33,632 nucleotides of DNA from Anaerolineae bacterium (GTDB taxonomy: Bacteria; Chloroflexota; Anaerolineae; Promineifilales; Promineifilaceae), in NCBI GenBank assembly GCA_030425205.1, contig JAUIAP010000054.1:1-33632 (forward strand), written 5' to 3'. Below are positions 20,801-27,574 of the stretch, in pieces. A program made the position numbers and the translations under genes. Under the pieces are notes generated by a model that searched no databases, was not told where the DNA came from, and saw only the letters and a program-made list of their open reading frames with translations. How positions within the stretch are numbered: the stretch's first letter is position 1; each line of letters begins with the position of its first letter.

Positions 20801-20859
20801 AGAGGTGGCAATGAAAAGATCAGAAGAAGGGGTAAGAGGAAGGCTATTGTGCGGTACAT
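17812..20859 (-). CDS. Two-propeller sensor histidine kinase (Reg_prop / Y_Y_Y / HisKA_3)
   Basis: 1015 aa from the ATG at 20859. That start is preferred over an upstream GTG (20898) because the protein then begins directly with a signal peptide (MYRTIAFLLPLLLIF) and an AGGG ribosome site precedes it. About 14 repeats of the form LWIGT-GL-R-D follow, enough for two seven-bladed propellers outside the cell. A Y_Y_Y domain then leads into a membrane span (AYAGYGLLAVTAVALLVQV). The cytoplasmic part has a HisKA_3 H-box (AREMHDGLAQ, His near 828) and a HATPase domain with an N-box (ELMNNAAQH) and DDGIGF. Propeller kinases of this type usually sense polymers or breakdown products outside the cell. 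Its partner is the regulator 9 nt downstream. Confidence 0.93.
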   Translation of the reverse strand: MYRTIAFLLPLLLIFSLPPLAAAQTERIDHITVEDGLSESTILAILQDSKGFLWFGTQNGLNKYDGSRFTVYYHDNDDENSLTTNDIGALHESEPNILWIGTRGGGLNRLDLTTETFTHYRHDPDDPTSLSDDYIYAIAEDDAGDLWITTRNNGFNRFDPVTETFERFTTDSHPISHPRSGPMAIDRFGGVWVGTMDGLDRLDLQTDELTRFHPDAPPERQIGHPALPALLVDSHDMIWVGSAAGVSLISAETQTPLPLPANTPDTLRSAFIWSILEDTNGDIWFATNGDGLFQFMRDSQTFHTYTHDPDDPTSLSNNAIVSLYEDRTGTLWIGSWTAGINRLDPHRYKFTDQIMLDAFVTVIEESPDGKLWAGTPDSTLVQIDRSSDTVARQTYLIDDDNAFIFDIEPAADGGLWIGSFSGVTHFDPATLQSERIELLPESVLARVVLESADSSLWIGTSHGLFVFNPHNNELTTIEAIAEDEQPSGVYALHQDDEQQIWIGSQAGLHTIDPTTRQTVRIPDIDVQGFVSVIHEDRDGDLWIGTWGDGLAHLDRTTGTVTRYDRGIDNIILGILQGANDTLWISTPNDLVHFDMRSEAVRRYNQSDGFLPGGFVQAAYLQTSSGELMFGQDGGILVFDPQTLRDNPHPPPVYLTDFQLFNQSVERESELLNGQHINFIDEITLTHDQSVFSFEFAALGYTNPAQNSYAHKMDGVDPNWNNVGNRNFVTYTNLDPGQYTFRVRAANSDGVWNEEMLTVALTILPPWWQTWWAYAGYGLLAVTAVALLVQVRTRRQARELAHARRVRETLTYAQRVREEDRARIAREMHDGLAQTLAALRFRMRVWNTLLQRTPEQLPEQFDEGVAVLGESIEEVRRSVYALRPIMLEELGFNAAIEQFAALLREQYKLQVHLSLTEQIPTDLEHDAFRIIQELMNNAAQHAAADNLWVQAAVADGQLQLTVRDDGIGFDINKTTPGNHFGLTQLKERIALRNGRHTIRSTSDKGTEVTVLLPLMG

Positions 20860-20881
20860 CAGATGATAACCCTGTACAGCA

Positions 20882-20908
20882 TTTATAGTACACTGCACGT
20901 TTTTTCAA
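20882..20908 (-). promoter_or_regulatory. Candidate promoter of the kinase-regulator operon
   Basis: Read on the minus strand: TTGAAA (20908-20903), 15 nt, TATAAA (20887-20882). The predicted start would give a short leader of about 15 nt before the ATG at 20859, leaving room for the AGGG ribosome site. The 15-nt spacing is shorter than the usual 17, so this is moderate evidence only. Confidence 0.4.
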
Positions 20909-21089
20909 TAGTAACTCCAGCAGCGGCAAGAGCCATAATCAAGAGGCATCTAACTCAGCCAAAACCAGTTTGAAGAATGATGCACTCGTTGCGCTGATCC
21001 ATTCTGGCACGGATGGCTGCATTTTATTGGACCTGTTTCTGTTGACATGTTTGGATTGGCTGGGATTTTTCAATGAGACGAATAAGTTG

Positions 21090-22454
21090 TCACGCCCGAA
21101 CTGTAAAGACCAGCTTGATTGTCAATATACAACAGAGAATTAGAACACCCCCCAGAACAACGGCTGGGATAATGCTAAATCCGGTGCTTTGGACAGTTAA
21201 ATCGATAGCTGTTGGTAGGGTGAACGTTTCGGCCGAAACCATCCCCGTTAATGGATTGCTCTGATTCTGAAAATAGCTTGCGCCCACTGCCGTATTCGTA
21301 TTGGGTGGCAAAACATAAACCGACTGCTGTGCAACAAGTATGCCAGAGGGTGAATCGACAATCATGCCCGTGTCGGCAAACTGTTGTCCATCTCCCGTGT
21401 CGTCGCTGGGCGCAACATCATCAGCGTAGTATGTACTGAACGTGCCACTGTCGATGCTAAGTTGCGGATACATTGACACATATCCACCAAGGGCGCCGCC
21501 ACTGATCTGATACCAATCCCTCAGATCGGCCGTGATCAAGCTATCATCGCTACCATCAATCGTTGCGCTAATACCGTTGCTGTCAAAGTATTGATTGGCT
21601 CCTGTGGATGCTGGCGGCGCGTGATCGACCGAAAGGCGAATGCTCTGGATGGTTCCACCAAACGGAATTTGCGAGTTGAGAAAATCAATATCCAATCGGA
21701 CAGTGACATCGAATCGTGCGGGATAGAAAGCTGTCGCAAAGTCGCCGCCTTCAATAAGGCGCACAGGCCCCGTAACGATTGATGTGAATGGCTGAAATAG
21801 CCCTGCGAAATCTTCCTCATTTTGGGTGACGGTGCCACCGAACACGCTTGCGCTCGCGCGTGCTTTTTGACGATCCACAAGATCGGCCGATTCCCCATTT
21901 AAGTGCAAGCTGTCAATCCCAATAAATTGTGCGCTGTTGAACCCGACCGTGTAGGAGATGCTGCTGATTCGCTCGTTGGCTGCATCAACCATCACATACT
22001 GTGTGTCACTGCGAGGGAGTGTATCGGAGCGAAAGAGGTAGACAAAGCCGCTCACTTGGCTGAGTGCATCATCCACCTCAATGCGTAGACGGTCATGTTG
22101 TCGAGCGACATTGTCGGCCGGCCAGCTTGTTTCGGCCGATCCCGCATCCCCCACAATAAACACAAGCTCATCATTCGCGTCGATTAGACCATCTTCAAAC
22201 ATGACATGGTCACCCTCACTATCCCTTTCATCAATCTGGAACGGAACAGGCCGCCAACTGCCATCAAATACAAACAGTACCACCTCTGTAATAGGGACGC
22301 TTGCAAACGAAGAGAGTTGTGATCCCTGAACGATGAGTGGGTCGAGTGTGCGTGGGGTTGCTGTGGGAGTTTCGGCCGAAATCCACCCCACACCAAAGAG
22401 TGAACCAAAAAATAGACCGATGAGGGCAAAAGTAAGTACAACACGCGAATGCAT
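21090..22454 (-). CDS. Unrecognised secreted protein with C-terminal membrane anchor
   Basis: 454 aa from the ATG at 22454, chosen because AAAGGAG lies 8 nt upstream and the protein then opens with a signal peptide (MHSRVVLTFALIGLFFGSLF, cleavage near SAE). I do not recognise the family. A visible segment at about 65-105 has WRPVPFQIDERD and DGLIDANDELVFIVGDAG, a pattern suggesting a beta-rich domain with acidic loops. The rest looks beta-sheet rich. The C-terminus is a single membrane span (ILCCILTIKLVFTV) with a short basic tail, so the bulk should lie outside the cell. It lies upstream of the sensor kinase with a 230-bp gap and is divergent from the S8 peptidase gene, so it may belong to the same surface programme. 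Confidence 0.8.
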   Translation of the reverse strand: MHSRVVLTFALIGLFFGSLFGVGWISAETPTATPRTLDPLIVQGSQLSSFASVPITEVVLFVFDGSWRPVPFQIDERDSEGDHVMFEDGLIDANDELVFIVGDAGSAETSWPADNVARQHDRLRIEVDDALSQVSGFVYLFRSDTLPRSDTQYVMVDAANERISSISYTVGFNSAQFIGIDSLHLNGESADLVDRQKARASASVFGGTVTQNEEDFAGLFQPFTSIVTGPVRLIEGGDFATAFYPARFDVTVRLDIDFLNSQIPFGGTIQSIRLSVDHAPPASTGANQYFDSNGISATIDGSDDSLITADLRDWYQISGGALGGYVSMYPQLSIDSGTFSTYYADDVAPSDDTGDGQQFADTGMIVDSPSGILVAQQSVYVLPPNTNTAVGASYFQNQSNPLTGMVSAETFTLPTAIDLTVQSTGFSIIPAVVLGGVLILCCILTIKLVFTVRA

Positions 22455-22486
22455 TGAAAAGACTCCTTTCTGTACTGGTTTGCTAC

Positions 22487-22495
22487 AGTATACCA
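22487..22495 (-). promoter_or_regulatory. Extended -10 promoter of the secreted-protein gene
   Basis: On the minus strand the sequence reads TGGTATACT, an extended -10 (TGN followed by TATACT). Initiation about 7 nt downstream gives a leader of roughly 26 nt containing the AAAGGAG ribosome site. No good -35 hexamer is visible, which is acceptable for extended -10 promoters. Confidence 0.5.
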
Positions 22496-22682
22496 AACCC
22501 CGACCTCACCATTCCCAAAACCATTCCCCTGCAAACCATCGGGCAAGCACAACCCTTATTGCTCACTGCCCACCCTATACAACACAGCAGGCGCAACTTC
22601 GACACAGTTTTCCGATCATCCGCGTATGATGCACTCCCTCAATGCCAAAGTCGTCAACAAAGTGACCTGTCGTAGACAAACC

Positions 22683-22726
22683 CAGTACATTTGTCTATGG
22701 TGCGTAGGAAATTCGATCATTACACT
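22683..22726 (+). promoter_or_regulatory. Conserved upstream box plus -10 for the S8 peptidase gene
   Basis: CAGTACATTTGTCTAT (22683-22698) is followed after exactly 22 nt by TACACT (22721-22726). The same arrangement precedes the 33-codon gene (25397-25440), differing at one position in the box and one in the hexamer. The box would lie over the -35 region and just upstream, the usual place for an activator or for an alternative sigma factor contact. Confidence 0.5.
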
Positions 22727-22799
22727 GCTACCTAATTAGACCTGTCAATTGAGATGGGTTTCCCATTCTACCCAACCGCTTTTAAGAAGGAGAAAGTGC

Positions 22800-23807
22800 A
22801 TGAATCGTTTGAAATTTTCTTTACTTGGATTGCTTGTGATGCTGTTATCATTTCCGTTACTGGTGAGCGCGGATGACACGGCGCGTAGCCTTTTGAATAA
22901 CACGGCATCGGCCGATACCGTCTACGAAGAGTACTACGTGCGCTATGAACGCAACACGGAGAAAGAGGTCGCCAACATCATCGCGCAACAGGGCGGCATC
23001 ATTCGCTACACTTTCCCTGCGGTGCGTGCCTATGCGGTTTCGCTTCCTGCGGGACAGCGTGCGGCACTCAACAGACATCCGCAAATTGACTATACAGAGC
23101 CCGTCCCCGAGTACAAAATGTTGGAGGACGTTTCGGCCGAAACGATTCGCCATACCTCCATTTCACTCGTTCCAACAGCCCAAACCGTGCCTTGGAATAT
23201 AGATCAAGTCCAAGCCCGCGACATCTGGGATGTGGACCGCGATGGTGTCGTTGATGCCAATGCGCCAGACGGCTCAGGTATCAAAATCTGTGTCATCGAC
23301 TCAGGATTTCATGGCTCTCACGAAGATTTTCAAGGCATCACCGTCTCCGGTATGTCCCAGATATCAGGTGAGGTTTGGAATGAAGATGGCAATGGACACG
23401 GCACACATGTCGCCGGCACAATCAACGCGATGAGCAACAATATCGGTGTCGTTGGCATGGTTCCGGGTGCGGCGGAACTGATCATCGTCAAGATTTTCAA
23501 CAACGACGGGGTCTGGTCATTTGGTCAATCCAATCTCGGTAATGCCGCCACCTATTGTGCCAATGAGGGTGCTGACATCATCAACATGAGCTTGGGGGGT
23601 GGCTTCTCAGCGACAGAAGAAGCGATTTTCCAAAGCCTGTATGACAGCAACAATATGTTGAGCATTGCCGCCGCTGGCAACGATGCCAATGCTGATGCCA
23701 GCTATCCCGCCAGCTATGACGCGGTAATTTCTGTCGGCGCACTGGATATCAACGAAGTCCATGCCGACTTTTCGCAATTGCGGTGGGGAACGACACGTCC
23801 GTTTTGA
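22800..23807 (+). pseudogene. S8 (subtilisin-like) serine peptidase, N-terminal half of a broken gene
   Basis: 335 aa from the ATG at 22800 (AAGGAG 6 nt upstream; signal peptide MNRLKFSLLGLLVMLLSFPL). An I9-type propeptide spans about 41-101. The catalytic domain has Asp167 (VIDSG), His200 (GHGTHVAG) and oxyanion Asn294 (AAAGND). It then breaks off after HADFSQ, before the GTSMA serine motif that every active S8 peptidase needs, and ends a few codons later in a stop. The next frame, two bases shifted, continues at once with a domain typical of the C-terminal part of such peptidases. The simplest reading is an out-of-frame internal loss near 23777 that removed the serine region. A misassembly is the main alternative. 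Confidence 0.85.
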
Positions 23808-25285
23808 CCATCAGCAACTTAGGGGGCGTGGCGTTGGGCAGCTACACACTCGACATTACAGGTGATGACAGCGGAGCGGACATGTCCACGACGAGCGTGG
23901 TGTTGAACGTGTTGGCTGGCACGCCAACCGTCACAACCTTGGGTGCGCCCGCCAATGGCTCGGTCAATGTTAGCAGCGCACCCACAATTTCGTGGAACGC
24001 AACGGCCGAGGCGACCAGCTATCTGATCGAAATCGCCACCGATCCCGATTTCAACAACATCGTCATCAACGATACCAGCGCAACGACCAGTTACGCTGCG
24101 ACTGGCCTGAGCGTAAGCACCGCCTACTACTGGCGTGTCCAAGCGACCAACGGGTGTGGCGCTGGCACATGGTCGGCCGCATCTGCATTTGTGACCGAGG
24201 CGGGCAACGGCGAACCCGTATGCGGGGATGTGATTCTGGATGGCGGCTTTGAGAATGGCCCCAATGTCGATTGGTCAGAAAGCTCGACGCAAGGTGAAAC
24301 TATCGTCAGTAGCGCCCATCCTGATACAGGAACGTATTCGGCGTGGATGGGTGGTCTTGCCAACGAGGATGCCCAAATTTGGCAGGCGGTCAATGTGCCG
24401 GCCAATGCGACTTCGGCCACGCTGTCCTTCCGCGGCTGGATCGATTCCAATGATTTTTGTGGATATGACTTCGCCTACCTTGTGGCAGATGGCACAACGA
24501 TCGGAAGTGACAATCTGTGTTCTGCCACTGACACAGGTGGATTCGTTGCGTCAGGGGACATTGCCGTTCCCGCTGGAACGACAGAGTTGCGCTTCCAAAC
24601 GACGACAGACGGCTCATTCAACAGCAGTTATCTGGTTGACAATGTCGTGTTAAATGTCTGTGTGCCGGGAGCCATAGAGACGGAAGCTGATTTTAGCGAT
24701 TTGCAAAGCAGCTATGGCCCTGCATGGCATGAGGGGGATGGCACTGTGTACATTGGTGCTGTCTGGTCGGCCGATACCACATTTGAGCTAGGTCAAGACG
24801 ATACAGACAGCGACGACGGCACAACGTTTGCCGATCTCGTTCCCGATACCGCAACCGCTGTCGATGTGACCGTGGGTGGCACATTGAGTGGGGCCAATGG
24901 CTGGGCTGGTATTTGGTGCGATTGGGATGACAACGGCGCGTTTGATGATGGCACAGCGTTCACGGGCGTAGTCAACGTCGGCAGTAACAGCCTGAGCGTT
25001 ACCGCGCCGAGCAGCGTGGTAGCCGCAGAAGTTGCCTGCCGCGTGCGATTGTATGACAGCGCAACAGAACCAGCACGCATGGCACTTTCCCCGACAGGCT
25101 TGGCTTCCACTGGTGAAGTTGAAGATGGGATGGTGACCGTTACAACCACAACACCAACGGCCGTCGGTCTAAGCGGCTTCGCATCACAAGCGCAAAACAG
25201 CCTATTGATGACCGTTCTCATTACAATTGTGCTGATAACGATCTTCGCTATCGGATGGTATCGTCGTCACAAAGTCGTGATGTAA
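23783..25285 (+). pseudogene. C-terminal half of the broken S8 peptidase (FnIII-like, GEVE domain, membrane anchor)
   Basis: About 500 aa. The GTG at 23783 has no ribosome site and overlaps the preceding frame, so this is probably the severed downstream part of the peptidase rather than a separate gene. It begins inside a beta-sandwich (SVLTISNLGGVALGSYTLDI). A fibronectin type III-like domain follows (about 50-140), then a jelly-roll module with paired cysteines (about 145-295), and a domain ending in GEVEDG (about 300-455). A Thr-rich linker leads to a C-terminal membrane span (LLMTVLITIVLITIFAIGW) and YRRHKVVM. Together with the upstream half it describes a cell-surface-anchored protease. 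It ends 28 nt before a terminator hairpin. Confidence 0.75.
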
Positions 25286-25313
25286 TTCTTCCCCACCGAT
25301 AAGTTGATAGACC

Positions 25314-25340
25314 AAAGAGTCTCCGACTGGGAGGCTCTTT
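25314..25340 (+). terminator. Terminator hairpin after the S8 peptidase
   Basis: AAAGAGTCTCC and GGAGGCTCTTT pair over 11 bp (one T-G wobble) around the loop GACTG, 28 nt after the stop codon. The following tract, GCATTTCTCC, is only weakly T-rich. Position and fold make termination the likely role. Confidence 0.65.
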
Positions 25341-25396
25341 GCATTTCTCCCGACTTCCGTTGAAAGTTGCGCACTGCTGCCATCACGCTTAGAAGT

Positions 25397-25440
25397 CAGT
25401 ACATTTGCCTATTCAACCCGTCCCACTGCTCGCGTATACT
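25397..25440 (+). promoter_or_regulatory. Conserved upstream box plus -10 for the 33-codon gene
   Basis: CAGTACATTTGCCTAT (25397-25412), then 22 nt, then TATACT (25435-25440). Initiation near 25447 gives a 30-nt leader with AGGAG before the ATG at 25477. Box and spacing match those before the S8 peptidase gene, which argues for a shared regulator. Confidence 0.55.
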
Positions 25441-25476
25441 TCTCCGACCACAGAAAACACAGATTCAGGAGACAAC

Positions 25477-25578
25477 ATGACACTCATATTGCCCGACCTT
25501 CAGTGGTTCATTATCACATTTCTGCTCATCTATTCAGTCACGATGACGCTGATGTACTACCGCGAGAAAAACAGATAA
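25477..25578 (+). CDS. 33-aa single-span membrane peptide
   Basis: The gene reads MTLILPDLQWFIITFLLIYS, then VTMTLMYYREKNR and a stop. It has an AGGAG ribosome site 6 nt upstream, a promoter-like element and a strong hairpin downstream, so it is a complete small transcription unit. The peptide has one hydrophobic span (about residues 9-27) and a basic C-terminal tail, so the tail should be cytoplasmic. The family is not recognised. Possible roles include a regulator of a membrane kinase or transporter, or a toxin-like peptide; neither is shown by the sequence. It shares its upstream promoter box with the neighbouring S8 peptidase gene. Confidence 0.6.
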   Translation: MTLILPDLQWFIITFLLIYSVTMTLMYYREKNR

Positions 25579-25606
25579 TCTCGATGCAACTCTCTCGTCT
25601 AATCAA

Positions 25607-25640
25607 ACCATTGCGCCCACTTCCAGTAGGGCGCAATGGT
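25607..25640. terminator. Bidirectional terminator hairpin
   Basis: ACCATTGCGCCC (25607-25618) and GGGCGCAATGGT (25629-25640) form a perfect 12-bp stem with a 10-nt loop. On the plus strand it is followed by CAGTTTTCT. It lies between the convergent small membrane gene and the sensor kinase, and touches the last base of the kinase stop codon, so it can serve both. Confidence 0.75.
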
Positions 25641-26983
25641 CAGTTTTCTACGCTTAACGACGGGACATCTGTCCAGTAGACAGTGATCCGTGTGCCTTGA
25701 TCAGGTTGGGAGGTGATGGTGAGATCGGCCGAAATCAGCATCCCGCGCTCCATCATCCCCACCAGACCATAATGCTTCTCCCTGAGCAACACGCTCAACT
25801 GCGCTGCGCCCTGCCACGCAAACCCAATCCCATCATCCTCAATCACTAGCTTGATTTTGTCAGGCAGCAACGAGCCAGAGATAACAATTTGCCCTGCTTG
25901 TGCGTGGCGTAGCGCGTTTTCAATTGCCTGCTGGACGATGCGGAACAGGTGTTGCTCAACTTGTTTTTCGTAACGCACGTCGGTGCGTGGGATGGTAAAC
26001 GTCACTTTCTCACCGCGCTGCTGTACTGTGCGGATGTAGTCATCAAGCGCAAGCCAGAGACCATAGTCGAGCATAGGGGGGCGCAAGTTATGAATCGTGC
26101 GGCGCAGTTGGTCAGTCAATCCGTCAACTGAGGTAAAGAACTGCTCTGGTACATTCTCGTCATCGACATACATGGTTAGCAGGGCAAGCTTGTTCAGAAC
26201 GTCGTCATGCAGTTCAAGCGCAAGCAGGCGTCGCTCTAGCTCCTGACGCTCAATGCTCGTGCGATAGAGTGCTTGCAGATTGGCCTGTTGTTCAGCATTG
26301 ACAAGCGCGATAGCGGTTTGGTCGGCAATCGCCTGAAAACGTTCGCTGTCTGCATAGAGGTCGTCGGGATCACGTCGGCCGAAGAGGAATCGGCCGATTT
26401 CCCTTCCCTGCACGCGCAACGGCAGCGACAGCTTGATCCACTCAGGTGGCGATTCATCTGACACGGTCGGCAACGCAGTCACCCCCATTTGCAAAATAGG
26501 TTCTGCCGGCCCATCACGCCACAGCACAATCGTTGCCTCACGCACGAGTAGCGATGGCAGCACCTCGTTGACCAGCGTGCGGTTAATGTCTTCAACCGTC
26601 AAGCTCGTTGCGATGCGTTCCGCATAACGTGCCAACAACCGTTGTGGCAAATAGACAACACCAAACAGAACGCGATTGACAAATCGTTCAAACCGTTCGT
26701 AGTAAAGCACTGTGGCAACAGTCACCACGATAAATAGAACGACATCGAGCAGGAATGTGCCAAAGTTGGGCAAGAGCAATTGCCAGATAACCTTGCACAG
26801 CAGCACGCTCGTCAAAATGACAATCGTGAATAAATAGATGACCACAACGCCGTTTGAGCGCACTTGGATTTGGCTGATTTGCTGACGATAGATTGCAATA
26901 GTGTACGCAACTGGGATAAGTGGCAGCGCGAGTAGCCCTGCAAGCGCGGCAGAACTTTGGCTGTTCGAGCGGCACGCTGACAT
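25640..26983 (-). CDS. Sensor histidine kinase (TM / GAF / HisKA_3 / HATPase), N-terminally truncated
   Basis: The frame gives 447 aa from an ATG at 26983 that has no ribosome site. The first 12 or so residues read as out-of-frame sequence of the upstream regulator gene. Recognisable kinase sequence begins near residue 13 (LAGLLALPLIPVAYTIAIYR). Two to three membrane segments follow up to residue 95, then a GAF-like domain (about 125-232), a HisKA_3 H-box with His259 (ALELHDDVLNKLALL), an N-box with Asn356 (QQAIENALRHA), and ATP-binding IEDDGIGF (381-388) and HYGLVGM. The usual N-terminal sensor membrane segments are missing. The catalytic half is intact, but expression depends on reading out of the regulator start, which is in another frame. 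It is likely non-functional as it stands, or a misassembly. Confidence 0.8.
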   Translation of the reverse strand: MSACRSNSQSSAALAGLLALPLIPVAYTIAIYRQQISQIQVRSNGVVVIYLFTIVILTSVLLCKVIWQLLLPNFGTFLLDVVLFIVVTVATVLYYERFERFVNRVLFGVVYLPQRLLARYAERIATSLTVEDINRTLVNEVLPSLLVREATIVLWRDGPAEPILQMGVTALPTVSDESPPEWIKLSLPLRVQGREIGRFLFGRRDPDDLYADSERFQAIADQTAIALVNAEQQANLQALYRTSIERQELERRLLALELHDDVLNKLALLTMYVDDENVPEQFFTSVDGLTDQLRRTIHNLRPPMLDYGLWLALDDYIRTVQQRGEKVTFTIPRTDVRYEKQVEQHLFRIVQQAIENALRHAQAGQIVISGSLLPDKIKLVIEDDGIGFAWQGAAQLSVLLREKHYGLVGMMERGMLISADLTITSQPDQGTRITVYWTDVPSLSVEN

Positions 26984-27149
26984 CGAGCATCAATACATCA
27001 ACCTCGTGCTGTTCAAGCATCAGGTCTAGCTCTTCTCCGTAGTTTGCCGTCGCAACAACTTCGATGTCATGATCGTCGCGCAAGCGAAAAAGATAGCCGT
27101 CTATGATGCTGGGATGGTCATCTAAAATGGCAACGCGAACTTTTTCCAT
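26960..27149 (-). pseudogene. Response regulator receiver domain, truncated N-terminal fragment
   Basis: It starts at the ATG at 27149 with GGAGATAG just upstream. The first 60 residues are a normal receiver domain: D10-D11 (ILDDHPSI) and phospho-acceptor D56 (VLMLDVSVP). Homology stops near residue 62 and the frame runs on into the kinase gene in the wrong frame (Cys- and Arg-rich nonsense up to 26688). The remaining receiver strands and the DNA-binding domain are absent. The ancestral order was presumably regulator followed by kinase, with the end of the first and the start of the second lost together. The left boundary given here is approximate. Confidence 0.75.
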
Positions 27150-27227
27150 TCTATCTCCAATGGTTAAAACTTATGCACGATGGCCGCCAAGCTGGTGCGT
27201 AACATGAGTCGGGTGATTCGTGGATTG

Positions 27228-27233
27228 ATTATA
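27228..27233 (-). promoter_or_regulatory. Candidate -10 hexamer for the regulator-kinase locus
   Basis: TATAAT on the minus strand (27233-27228), about 80 nt upstream of the regulator ATG. No convincing -35 element is seen at the standard distance, so support is limited to the perfect hexamer and its place. Confidence 0.3.
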
Positions 27234-27252
27234 GTTTAGTTGGGGCGTTTGC

Positions 27253-27546
27253 GTGTTGCCAAGATGCAAGACCAGTACATTTGCCTATCTGATATATCCA
27301 TTTCAGGAAGGTTCGTATAAGGCGGGTGGCGCACTGATGGCGCAAGATATCAGCATGGGCATTCTGCCACAACTTTACGCCTCAACCGCACCAGCGGCGA
27401 AAGGGGGCGTGTTCTACGGGCCGAAAACGTTTCGTCTTCGTGGCTATCCCGCCGAGCAAGCGGTCAACGACGCAGTTGACGATCTCGCTCTATCAAAACG
27501 CTTCTGGGAAAAATCGGAAGCATTAACGGGTGTTTCGTATCTATAG
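27253..27546 (+). pseudogene. C-terminal remnant of a short-chain dehydrogenase/reductase
   Basis: An open frame of 97 codons in which recognisable homology begins near 27337. The segment GILPQLYASTAPAAKGGVFY, then GPKTFRLRGYP and a closing SKRFWEKSEALTGVSYL, is characteristic of the last 60-70 residues of SDR proteins of the retinol dehydrogenase / protochlorophyllide reductase-like group. The Rossmann fold (TGxxxGxG, about 200 residues) and the YxxxK active site are absent. No ribosome site precedes the frame. It is therefore the tail of a deleted gene, convergent with the pirin gene. Confidence 0.7.
27273..27288 (+). promoter_or_regulatory. Third copy of the AGTACATTTGCCTAT box (orphan)
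   Basis: CAGTACATTTGCCTAT is identical over 16 nt to the copy at 25397. No TAYACT hexamer occurs 22 nt downstream; instead the sequence runs into the tail of a dehydrogenase gene. This fits a promoter whose downstream part was lost together with most of that gene. Confidence 0.45.
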
Positions 27547-27574
27547 CGCATTTGCAAATATGTACTCTCGTACC

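Larger units (their letters stand above)
22455..22799. other. Divergent intergenic region (345 bp)
   Basis: This gap separates the divergently transcribed secreted-protein gene and the broken S8 peptidase gene. It holds the extended -10 promoter on the minus strand, the AGTACATTTGTCTAT box with its TACACT hexamer on the plus strand, and the peptidase ribosome site AAGAAGGAG just before 22800. Short open frames here have no ribosome sites or coding character. Nothing else is evident. Confidence 0.6.

Noticed and set aside
22454..22675. Short plus-strand frames in the divergent spacer.
   Set aside because: They lack ribosome sites, overlap the promoter elements and have no recognisable protein features.
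27550..27559. ATTTGCAAAT plus ATGTACT near 27557 as an inverted partner of the box at 27273, marking a mobile element.
   Set aside because: The match to the reversed box needs a 2-nt gap and several mismatches, and no transposase or target duplication supports it.
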